6,588 bases of DNA from Acidimicrobiia bacterium (GTDB lineage Bacteria; Actinomycetota; Acidimicrobiia; Spongiisociales; UBA5794): contig JAUVNV010000142.1 of NCBI GenBank assembly GCA_030599515.1, positions 1 to 6,588 on the forward strand, written 5' to 3'. Position numbers and translations under genes: made by a program. Below, one piece after another: positions 1 through 4,818 of this stretch (position 1 is its first letter; each line of letters opens with the position of its first letter). Below the pieces are notes generated by a model. It was not told the DNA's origin and searched no databases. It saw nothing but the letters and a program-made list of their open reading frames with translations.

Positions 1-26
1 CCACCGATGATGACGACGTCGTGCAC
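1..26 (-). CDS. Partial 5' end of a nucleotide-binding (probably FAD/NAD(P)) protein
   Basis: Only the first eight codons and two further bases are inside the window. They start at a GTG (minus strand, 26 to 24) and read M-H-D-V-V-I-I-G, with the next codon beginning GG. This matches the first beta strand and the start of the glycine-rich loop of a Rossmann fold, as found at the N-terminus of FAD-dependent oxidoreductases such as thioredoxin-reductase-like or geranylgeranyl-reductase-like proteins. A strong Shine-Dalgarno site (GGAGGA, 31-36) lies 4 nt upstream and supports this start. It lies about 100 nt downstream of the amidohydrolase stop on the same strand, so it could share that transcript or have its own promoter. 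The exact enzyme cannot be told from eight residues. Confidence 0.6.
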
Positions 27-30
27 CGTT

Positions 31-36
31 TCCTCC
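31..36 (-). promoter_or_regulatory. Shine-Dalgarno site of the left-edge gene
   Basis: The minus strand reads GGAGGA, followed by 4 nt and a GTG. It decides the start of the truncated Rossmann-type gene. A TAGTCT hexamer (minus strand, 58 to 53) could be a -10 element giving a short leader that contains this site, but no convincing -35 is visible, so the promoter is only a possibility. Confidence 0.55.
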
Positions 37-129
37 GAACTTGAGCACCGCCAGACTAGTGCTCTGTCGCGGCGTCGGCGCGATCGAACCGCTGTTCAGA
101 CCCGTCGTGTCATCCCCGGTGCCGGCTGA

Positions 130-978
130 TCAGCTTCCACCCAGACCGAGCAGCCTCGCAGCGTTGTCGTGCAGCACCCGCTGCCGCGTGGCCTCGTCCA
201 CCGACCCTGGACGCCAAGCGGCAAGAGCATCGTCGAGCGACGCGAGACACCAGTCGCTGCCGAAGAGGTAGCGATCGAAATCGAGGCCGGCAAGGGAATC
301 GAGATCATCGATGCTTCCATTCCGCCGCGTTCCGATCAAGTTCAGCCAGACGTTCGACTTGTGGGTCGCGACCGCCACGGCTTCATCGCGCCAGAGGCGT
401 CCGAGATGGGCGATGACGATCTGCAGATCCGGGAACGTCGCCGCGACTTCATCGACCGCTCTCGGCTGGCCATGCGAGAGGCGCAACCCGGCGCCGCCGG
501 GCATGCCTGCTCCGAGTCGTGAGCAGCCGGTGTGGAAGAGGCAGATCAAACCGTGTTCCGCCGCCGCTTCATACAAGGCGAACGCTGATCGTGATGAGGG
601 ATCGAAGCCCTGTCCGATCGGATGGAACGCGAGACCGATGAGACCGAGCCGCGCAGCGGAGTGGACACCCGCAACGGCTCCGGCGCCCCGCGCTGGATCG
701 ATCGATCCGAATCCGTGGAACACGTCGGGATGGGCCGCCACCATCGCTGCAACATCCTCGCTGGAGAAGGCTCGCCGGCGAGTGACCGTCTCGGTGTCCC
801 ACCCGAGGAGAACCGCCTCCCCGTTCCGATCCCGGTAGTGGGCTGCCACCTCATCGACCGTGAGAATCTCGAGGTCGGCGCCGATCCGGTTCTCCAGGGG
901 CTCGACGTACGGTGCGATCGGACCGGTAAGGAGCTCGGTGACCGGAGGATGAACGTGGAAGTCGATGAAGTCAGCCAA
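130..978 (-). CDS. Amidohydrolase-family (Amidohydro_2-like) metal-dependent hydrolase
   Basis: A protein of 282 residues if it starts at the TTG at 978-976. The N-terminus then reads M-A-D-F-I-D-F-H-V-H-P-P, the first beta strand and H-x-H metal motif (His8, His10) of the amidohydrolase TIM barrel. Further family hallmarks are FHP (His119), LFHTG (His149), IAHLGR (His191) and FGSDW (Asp242), all expected around the metal centre. This is the arrangement of the Amidohydro_2 group, which includes ACMSD-like decarboxylases and lactone hydrolases; the substrate cannot be read from the sequence. An in-frame ATG at 1101 would add 41 arginine- and lysine-rich residues with no family resemblance that only re-read the upstream gene, so it is rejected. 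The TTG lies within the end of the 68-residue gene (8-nt overlap) with a GGGGA site 10 nt upstream, suggesting translational coupling. Confidence 0.85.
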   Translation of the reverse strand: MADFIDFHVHPPVTELLTGPIAPYVEPLENRIGADLEILTVDEVAAHYRDRNGEAVLLGWDTETVTRRRAFSSEDVAAMVAAHPDVFHGFGSIDPARGAGAVAGVHSAARLGLIGLAFHPIGQGFDPSSRSAFALYEAAAEHGLICLFHTGCSRLGAGMPGGAGLRLSHGQPRAVDEVAATFPDLQIVIAHLGRLWRDEAVAVATHKSNVWLNLIGTRRNGSIDDLDSLAGLDFDRYLFGSDWCLASLDDALAAWRPGSVDEATRQRVLHDNAARLLGLGGS

Positions 979-1177
979 CGGGGCGGAATCCCCGGTTTCG
1001 AGCTTCGGCGAGCGTGTCTGGCCCGAACGCCTGGAGCATCTTCTCTCCCATGAGATCTTGCTTCTCCGTCCGCGCTTCGAGGGCAGCGAAGTCACGTCCA
1101 TCGTCGCAGTCGTGGACGATCATGTCGTCACGAGTACCGATGAATCGGTTGTGCTCGAATCGACGGAGCCGGGCCAT
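971..1177 (-). CDS. Small conserved-looking protein of unknown function, 68 residues
   Basis: I do not recognise the family. The reading starts at the ATG at 1177-1175 and encodes 68 residues, beginning M-A-R-L-R-R-F-E-H-N-R-F-I-G-T-R and ending R-N-R-G-F-R-P-V-G. It is hydrophilic and charged with one Cys, no signal peptide and no membrane segment; the middle part, rich in Glu, Lys, Leu and Ala, probably forms a helix. Three things argue that it is real: residue composition typical of a folded soluble protein, a TATCGT -10-like hexamer 6 nt before the ATG (the leaderless arrangement of other genes here), and an end that overlaps the amidohydrolase TTG start by 8 nt. An in-frame ATG at 1342 would run across the 3' end of the lipoprotein gene and gives arginine-rich antisense-like sequence, so it is rejected. 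A role linked to the amidohydrolase is inference from co-transcription only. Confidence 0.65.
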   Translation of the reverse strand: MARLRRFEHNRFIGTRDDMIVHDCDDGRDFAALEARTEKQDLMGEKMLQAFGPDTLAEARNRGFRPVG

Positions 1178-1183
1178 GTGCCG

Positions 1184-1189
1184 ACGATA
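1184..1189 (-). promoter_or_regulatory. Candidate -10 element (TATCGT) of the 68-residue gene
   Basis: The minus strand reads TATCGT, then 6 nt, then ATG. This fits the actinobacterial -10 pattern TANNNT and would place the transcription start on or next to the A of the ATG, giving a leaderless mRNA. No Shine-Dalgarno sequence is present in the gap. No good -35 is visible. Confidence 0.45.
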
Positions 1190-1233
1190 GTCGCACCGGG
1201 AGCGAGCCGGGTCATGCCGATGCCCGGGTCGGT

Positions 1234-1686
1234 TCACTCCTGAGCATCGGTGAGTTGCACGGCTGCGGACGAGACGCCGCTGCCACCGGTCGTGATGCGC
1301 ATCATCCCGTCGACACCTTCGCCGCTGAACTCCAACACCCAATCGGCGTCGGTCCCACCGGAGTCTGTGATCTCATATCCTCGCAATGGCAGGTTCTCTT
1401 CGTAGTACGTCACGACAGCGTCTCCTGCTGCAGGGAACGTGAGGATCATCTCCGTGAGGCCGCGGTTCGCGTCTACGAGCGTGGCGCCGATGACGGCCTC
1501 GTCCGGGATAGGGAACGAACCCGGTACCGCGTCGGGGACCGAACCCCGTCCGAATACGACTCCCGAAGGAGGGGCATCTGCAACCATGGTCGTCGTGGAG
1601 TCCACCGAGGCATCCCCACATCCGGCCGCAAGGAGCGACACCACGACAAGTGCTGCGACGGCGGCGAGAAGTCGGGACACCTGCAT
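1234..1686 (-). CDS. Secreted lipoprotein of unknown function
   Basis: A 150-residue protein exported and lipid-anchored on the outer face of the cytoplasmic membrane. From the ATG at 1686 there is a short n-region (M-Q-V-S-R), a hydrophobic core of Leu, Ala and Val, and a lipobox LLAAGC with the modifiable Cys at residue 23, followed by Gly-Asp and a Ser/Thr-rich linker. The mature part has a compact mixed fold with the stretches FPIPDEAVIGATLV, AAGDAVVTYYEENLPLRGYEI and WVLEFSGEGVDGMMRI. This looks like the small actinobacterial lipoproteins in which a YYEE-LP-GYE helix-turn segment precedes beta strands; I know of no defined function. A GTG at 1689 would add one residue, but the ATG fits the leaderless spacing from the TATCAT hexamer better. 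It is transcribed away from dsbB, and 56 nt separate it from the next minus-strand gene. Confidence 0.8.
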   Translation of the reverse strand: MQVSRLLAAVAALVVVSLLAAGCGDASVDSTTTMVADAPPSGVVFGRGSVPDAVPGSFPIPDEAVIGATLVDANRGLTEMILTFPAAGDAVVTYYEENLPLRGYEITDSGGTDADWVLEFSGEGVDGMMRITTGGSGVSSAAVQLTDAQE

Positions 1687-1693
1687 CACCGGG

Positions 1694-1699
1694 ATGATA
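1694..1699 (-). promoter_or_regulatory. Candidate -10 element (TATCAT) of the lipoprotein gene
   Basis: The minus strand reads TATCAT, then 7 nt, then the ATG at 1686. This is close to the TATAAT consensus and would start transcription at the start codon. There is no Shine-Dalgarno site in the gap and no clear -35. Confidence 0.5.
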
Positions 1700-1710
1700 T
1701 GGAAACACCC

Positions 1711-1720
1711 GATCTAGATC
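1711..1720. repeat. Perfect 10-bp palindrome GATCTAGATC
   Basis: A perfect palindrome about 25-34 nt upstream of the predicted transcription start of the lipoprotein gene, where the -35 or the outer spacer would be. It could be an operator half-site or site for a dimeric regulator. Short palindromes also occur by chance, so this is weak. Confidence 0.3.
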
Positions 1721-1725
1721 CATGA

Positions 1726-1823
1726 GGAGACAGGAGACAGGCGACAGGAGACAGGCGACAGAGTCAAGAACCAAGAACCGGACTACGGACTGTGGGTGTC
1801 TTTCTACTTTCTACTTTCTACTT
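1726..1823. repeat. Composite heptanucleotide array, 14 units in constant phase
   Basis: The stretch divides into 14 consecutive 7-bp units without a single phase break. Units 1-5 are GGAGACA, GGAGACA, GGCGACA, GGAGACA, GGCGACA. Units 6-11 are GAGTCAA, GAACCAA, GAACCGG, ACTACGG, ACTGTGG, GTGTCTT, in which several neighbours share part of their sequence. Units 12-14 are TCTACTT three times. It lies between the divergent promoters of the lipoprotein and dsbB genes and encodes no credible protein. The layout resembles the short tandem heptamer repeats known from cyanobacteria, but with a motif that changes along the array. Origin (slippage, or a mobile repeat family) and role are unknown. Confidence 0.8.
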
Positions 1824-1827
1824 GACA
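1822..1827 (+). promoter_or_regulatory. Possible -35 element (TTGACA) upstream of dsbB
   Basis: An exact TTGACA begins in the last repeat unit of the heptad array. At 17 nt downstream the hexamer is TCCGAC, a poor -10, and the better TAGGTT at 1857 is 29 nt away, so the two do not make a standard promoter pair. It may be a chance match. Confidence 0.25.
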
Positions 1828-1830
1828 AAT

Positions 1831-1844
1831 CTCCTCCCGAGGAG
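1831..1844. repeat. Inverted repeat CTCCTC-CC-GAGGAG upstream of dsbB
   Basis: A perfect 6-bp inverted repeat with a 2-nt centre, 13 nt before the candidate dsbB -10 element and 4 nt after TTGACA. Its position in the core promoter region suggests a possible operator. The centre is too short for a stable hairpin loop, and nothing resembling a terminator T-tract follows. Confidence 0.3.
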
Positions 1845-1856
1845 TCCGACCACTGG

Positions 1857-1862
1857 TAGGTT
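1857..1862 (+). promoter_or_regulatory. Candidate -10 element (TAGGTT) of the dsbB operon
   Basis: TAGGTT fits TANNNT and lies 8 nt before the ATG at 1871, the arrangement seen at the other first genes in this window. The overlapping GGTAGG (1856 onward) could instead act as a weak Shine-Dalgarno site, so leaderless initiation is less certain here. Confidence 0.35.
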
Positions 1863-1870
1863 CCCAGACC

Positions 1871-2419
1871 ATGGATTTCCACTCGATGCGTCTCTTCTTC
1901 GCGCTTCTCGCCCTCGCGGCGAACGCCGGCACGATCGCGATCATCGTGATCGGGTTCGCCGGGAGAACCGGACCATCCGGACATGCGTTGCGTGAACGGG
2001 TCTTCGGTGCGTTCCGCGGACTCGAACTGTGGCTCGGTTTCGCCGTCGCTACGACGGCAACGCTCGGCAGCCTCTACCTCTCCGAGATCGTTCACCTGAT
2101 CCCGTGCACGTACTGCTGGTACCAGCGAATCGCGATGTACCCCCTCGTGGTCATCCTCGGAATCGCTGCGTTGCGCAAGGACAACTCGGTCCGTATCTAC
2201 GCAGCAGCCCTGGCCGTCATCGGCGCCGTTATCGCTTTCTACCATCGCATCGTTCAGGCGTTCCCGGAACTCAACGGCTCGGTCTGCTCGGCCGGCGTGC
2301 CGTGTACCGCCGCCTACTTCACCTTGTTCGGGTTCGTGACGATCCCCTACATGGCATTGAGCGGGTTCCTGCTGATCCTCGCTCTGCTCTACGTCGAACG
2401 CTTCAATAGCGCCGCCTAA
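1871..2419 (+). CDS. dsbB: DsbB/BdbC-type disulfide bond formation membrane protein
   Basis: A 182-residue membrane thiol oxidase. DsbB-family proteins reoxidise an extracytoplasmic thiol oxidase and pass the electrons to quinone. The first redox pair is C79-T-Y-C82, followed at once by W-Y-Q-R, the conserved Q-R motif next to the CxxC in this family. The second pair is C139 and C145 in the next external loop, followed by the GFVTIPYMAL segment typical of the last helix. Likely membrane segments are 7-29, 52-70, 86-101, 107-124 and 152-175. The arginine-rich loop 32-49 and the LRKD loop near 101-108 should be cytoplasmic, placing both Cys pairs outside. The helix at 7-29 is additional to the usual four. 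Start at 1871 was chosen by the upstream TAGGTT; Met6 is an alternative. The next gene begins 34 nt downstream. Confidence 0.88.
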   Translation: MDFHSMRLFFALLALAANAGTIAIIVIGFAGRTGPSGHALRERVFGAFRGLELWLGFAVATTATLGSLYLSEIVHLIPCTYCWYQRIAMYPLVVILGIAALRKDNSVRIYAAALAVIGAVIAFYHRIVQAFPELNGSVCSAGVPCTAAYFTLFGFVTIPYMALSGFLLILALLYVERFNSAA

Positions 2420-2442
2420 CGACCATCATTGCCCGACCCCCG

Positions 2443-2448
2443 AGAGGA
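2443..2448 (+). promoter_or_regulatory. Shine-Dalgarno site of the thioredoxin-fold gene
   Basis: AGAGGA lies 5 nt before the ATG at 2454 in the short gap after dsbB. It fixes the start and supports translation from a shared dsbB transcript. Confidence 0.6.
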
Positions 2449-2453
2449 ATCCC

Positions 2454-3089
2454 ATGACCGGAACAACGAAGAGTCAGCCGCAGTCGCCAGGGAAGTCCCG
2501 GTCGATCCTCATCGGCGGCATCGTGGTCGTCGTCGTTGCGATCGTGATCTTCATCGTGTTCAGTGACAACACGAACACGGCGCCGGACAGCGAGTTCGGC
2601 GAGCCACAAGTCAGCGGGCAACTCACCCGAGCACCCCAGAACGCCCGAGCCGATACGGATGCGACGGGAGAGATGGCGCCGACTGTGATCGGCCAGGACT
2701 TCGCCGGTGATGAGGTCCGTATCGAGAACGACGGCAAGGCCAAGGCGATCGCCTTCCTCGCCCACTGGTGCCCCCACTGTCAGAACGAGGTCCCTGCGGT
2801 TCAGGCATGGCTCGAATCGGGCGGGGGTGTCGACGGCGTTGACATGTACTCCGTCGCGACTTCCATGAGGCCAACGGGAGACAACTACCCGTCCTCAGAG
2901 TGGCTCGATCGGGAGGGATGGACGGTGCCTTTGATCGTCGACGACGAACGGAACAGCGTCTACACCGCGTACGGTTCCGGAGGCTTCCCATTCTGGGTGT
3001 TCGTGAACAGCGATGGCACCGTTGCGGTCCGGGTTCAAGGTTCGATTCCGATCTCAGAACTCGAACAAGTCATGGAGGAACTCAACTGA
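2454..3089 (+). CDS. Membrane-anchored thioredoxin-fold protein with WCPHC active site
   Basis: A 211-residue protein with a short cytoplasmic N-terminus (Lys14, Arg16), one strongly hydrophobic Ile/Val segment at about 18-36, a flexible linker to about 72, and a thioredoxin-like domain outside the membrane. The active site is W105-C-P-H-C109, preceded by IAFLAHW and followed by NEVPAVQAWL. The cis-proline is probably Pro179 in GGFPFWVFV, and VNSDGTVAVRVQG forms the usual final beta hairpin. The overall fold is TlpA/ResA-like, but the C-P-H-C dipeptide is the one found in DsbA, a strongly oxidising thiol oxidase. Next to a DsbB homologue, the likely role is as its partner in making or exchanging disulfides in exported proteins (inference). 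A reductive TlpA-like role, such as in cytochrome c maturation, is the alternative. It ends in TGATG, overlapping the next start by one base. Confidence 0.87.
   Translation: MTGTTKSQPQSPGKSRSILIGGIVVVVVAIVIFIVFSDNTNTAPDSEFGEPQVSGQLTRAPQNARADTDATGEMAPTVIGQDFAGDEVRIENDGKAKAIAFLAHWCPHCQNEVPAVQAWLESGGGVDGVDMYSVATSMRPTGDNYPSSEWLDREGWTVPLIVDDERNSVYTAYGSGGFPFWVFVNSDGTVAVRVQGSIPISELEQVMEELN
3074..3079 (+). promoter_or_regulatory. Shine-Dalgarno site of the LLM oxidoreductase gene
   Basis: GGAGGA lies 9 nt before the ATG at 3089, inside the last codons of the upstream gene. It decides the start against the far upstream in-frame ATG at 2900. Confidence 0.65.
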
Positions 3090-4018
3090 TGGAACTCGGT
3101 CTGATGGTCGAACCGCAGGTTGGAGGGAGCTACGCCCGGCTGCGAGAACTCGTCCTCTGGGCGGAAGATCAGGGCCTCGACGCTTTCGCCCGTTCCGACC
3201 ACTACCTAGATCAGGAGCGTTCGGCGCCGACCACCGATGCCCTCACGACGCTCGGCGGTCTCGCCGAGGCGACGGACACGATCCAACTCGTCGTCCTCGT
3301 AACTCCCATCACGTTCCGCCATCCAGCGGTGATCGCGAAGACCGCAACGACGCTCGATGAGATGACCGGCGGTCGTTTCGCCCTCGGTGTCGGAACCGGG
3401 TGGATGAAGGGTGAGCACGACATGCTCGGGATGGATCTCCCTGAACTCGGCGAACGCTTCGACCGGTTCCACGAGACGCTCTCGTATCTCCACGCCGCCT
3501 TCGGTACGAGCGAGGGGTTCGCCGGTGACTACTACAGCCTTGCGCCGATCGACGTTCTCCCCCGTCCCGTCAACGTTCCCATCGTGATCGGCGGGAGCGG
3601 GATGAAGAAGACGCCCACATACGCGGGCCGATTCGCCGACGAGTACAACATGTTCGTCACCGATAGTGAGACGCTCGACCGGCGCCTCGACGTCATGCGG
3701 ACTGCTGCAGCGGACGCCGGTCGGGATCCCGGTGCCGTGAAGGTGAGCCTCGCCGGCCCCGCGGTTGTCGCGGCCACCGATCACGAGTACGCGACGCTCC
3801 TTGCCGAGCGGGGTTCGAAACGGGACATGGGCGCATCGGAGTACGAAACGTTCCTTACCGAGCGGAACATTCCGCACGGCGTGCCCGCTCAAGCAGCGGC
3901 CGTCATCACGGATCTGGAAGAGATGGGCATCGGACGCTTCTACGTCCAACAGTATGCGCATCTCGACGACATCGACACGGACGAACTCTCTTCGGTGTTC
4001 AGAGCACTACGGGGATAG
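3089..4018 (+). CDS. LLM-class (luciferase-like) F420-type oxidoreductase
   Basis: A 309-residue TIM-barrel protein of the luciferase-like monooxygenase superfamily. The N-terminal MELGLMVEPQ strand, R35-S-D-H-Y39, the V-T-P-I-T-F-R-H-P stretch (71-79) and the A-K-T-A-T-T-L-D-E-M-T-G-G-R-F-A-L-G-V-G-T-G-W segment (83-105) are the classical landmarks of the actinobacterial LLM class annotated as F420-dependent. Later, VPIVIGGSGMKKTP and AGRFADEYN match the glycine-rich cofactor phosphate-binding region. These soluble enzymes transfer hydride using F420 (some use FMN); the substrate cannot be read here. The start at 3089 is supported by GGAGGA 9 nt upstream and the TGATG overlap with the previous stop. 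An in-frame start at 2900 would only re-read the thioredoxin gene. Its link with the disulfide pair is positional, and no functional relation is known to me. Confidence 0.88.
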   Translation: MELGLMVEPQVGGSYARLRELVLWAEDQGLDAFARSDHYLDQERSAPTTDALTTLGGLAEATDTIQLVVLVTPITFRHPAVIAKTATTLDEMTGGRFALGVGTGWMKGEHDMLGMDLPELGERFDRFHETLSYLHAAFGTSEGFAGDYYSLAPIDVLPRPVNVPIVIGGSGMKKTPTYAGRFADEYNMFVTDSETLDRRLDVMRTAAADAGRDPGAVKVSLAGPAVVAATDHEYATLLAERGSKRDMGASEYETFLTERNIPHGVPAQAAAVITDLEEMGIGRFYVQQYAHLDDIDTDELSSVFRALRG

Positions 4019-4025
4019 GAGAAAC

Positions 4026-4040
4026 CCCATCGTCTATGGG
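4026..4040. repeat. Inverted repeat CCCAT-N5-ATGGG in the sufC promoter region
   Basis: A 5-bp inverted repeat with a 5-nt centre, starting 7 nt after the LLM stop codon and covering the place where a -35 element for the sufC promoter would be. It could be an operator for an iron-sulfur-responsive regulator, or a weak hairpin. There is no following T-run, so a factor-independent terminator is unlikely. Confidence 0.25.
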
Positions 4041-4052
4041 CTGACACGGGCC

Positions 4053-4058
4053 TAATCT
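4053..4058 (+). promoter_or_regulatory. Candidate -10 element (TAATCT) of the sufCSU operon
   Basis: TAATCT, a good TANNNT match, lies 7 nt before the sufC ATG, and the 47-nt gap has no Shine-Dalgarno site near the start. This predicts a transcript beginning at the start codon and a separate transcription unit for sufC onward. The -35 is not recognisable. Confidence 0.5.
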
Positions 4059-4065
4059 CGCGCCT

Positions 4066-4818
4066 ATGACACCGTTGCTCGTTGTCGACGATCTACACGC
4101 CTCCGTCGAAGGCACCGACATCCTCAAGGGGGTCGACCTCACCGTCAACCAGGGAGAGATCCACGCGATCATGGGTCCCAACGGTTCCGGCAAATCGACA
4201 CTCGCCAATGTGTTGCTCGGCCATCCCTCATACACGGTGACTCACGGCACGATCACGTACAAGGGTGAAGACATCACCCAGGCCACGCCCGACGAACGGG
4301 GCCGCGCCGGCATGTTCCTCGGATTCCAATACCCGGAGGAGATCCCCGGCGTCTCCGTCATCAACTTCCTCCGTACGGCGCTCTCCAATCGCACCGGCAT
4401 CGACTACACGGTGCTCGAACTGCGCCTCAAAGTCGTCGAAGCGATGAGAGAACTCGAGATGGATCCAGCATTCGCGGATCGATACCTCAACGAAGGCTTC
4501 TCAGGGGGCGAACGGAAACGCAACGAGGTTCTCCAGATGGCAGTTCTCGAACCGGATCTGGCCGTGCTCGACGAGACCGATTCCGGATTGGACATCGACG
4601 CCTTGAAGATCGTCGCCGAAGGCGTGACCCGGCTCAGCAGCGAAGACCGCGGGTTCGTCGTGATCACCCACTATCAACGGATGCTCGACTACATCACCCC
4701 CGACGCGGTTCACGTGTTCCTCGATGGCCGGATCGTCGAAACGGGTGGGCCCGGTCTCGCCGACCAGATCGAAGCGTCTGGCTACGACGACTACCGAACT
4801 GGAGCCGCAGAGACTTGA
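4066..4818 (+). CDS. sufC: SufC, iron-sulfur cluster assembly ATPase
   Basis: A 250-residue soluble ABC-type ATPase with no membrane part, the usual SufC length. SufC binds SufB and SufD to form the scaffold on which iron-sulfur clusters are built, and its ATP cycle drives the conformational change. Visible motifs are Walker A GPNGSGKST (37-45), Q-loop Gln88 in GFQYPEEIPGV, the ABC signature FSGGERKRNE (145-154, the SufC-specific form), Walker B LAVLDE (165-170), D-loop SGLD (173-176) and H-loop His202 in ITHYQRML. All catalytic residues are present. It probably starts its own leaderless transcript. Its TGA overlaps the sufS TTG by 4 nt (TTGA), so the two are translationally coupled. SufB and SufD are not encoded directly upstream, where the LLM gene lies instead. 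Confidence 0.95.
   Translation: MTPLLVVDDLHASVEGTDILKGVDLTVNQGEIHAIMGPNGSGKSTLANVLLGHPSYTVTHGTITYKGEDITQATPDERGRAGMFLGFQYPEEIPGVSVINFLRTALSNRTGIDYTVLELRLKVVEAMRELEMDPAFADRYLNEGFSGGERKRNEVLQMAVLEPDLAVLDETDSGLDIDALKIVAEGVTRLSSEDRGFVVITHYQRMLDYITPDAVHVFLDGRIVETGGPGLADQIEASGYDDYRTGAAET
4801..4804 (+). promoter_or_regulatory. Shine-Dalgarno site deciding the TTG start of sufS
   Basis: GGAG lies 10 nt before the TTG at 4815, within the last codons of sufC. Together with the TTGA overlap, it supports TTG as the sufS start. Confidence 0.5.

Noticed and set aside
27..129. Terminator or small gene between the amidohydrolase and the left-edge gene
   Set aside because: Apart from the Shine-Dalgarno site and a weak TAGTCT hexamer, no hairpin with a T-tract and no credible reading frame was seen.
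979..1101. N-terminal extension of the amidohydrolase from the ATG at 1101
   Set aside because: The added 41 residues are basic, do not resemble the family and overlap the 68-residue gene in another frame.
1255..1725. Plus-strand open reading frames opposite the lipoprotein gene
   Set aside because: The minus strand has a clear signal peptide and lipobox; the plus translations are composition-driven shadows.
1726..1823. CRISPR array or transposon end
   Set aside because: Units are 7 bp with no spacers, and there are no terminal inverted repeats or transposase nearby.
2900..3088. N-terminal extension of the LLM gene from an upstream in-frame ATG
   Set aside because: It would re-read the thioredoxin gene out of frame; the GGAGGA site and family N-terminus support the ATG at 3089.
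3206..3961. Minus-strand open reading frame of 251 codons
   Set aside because: It is antisense to the LLM oxidoreductase, whose motifs are clear on the plus strand; the minus translation is charged, low-order sequence.
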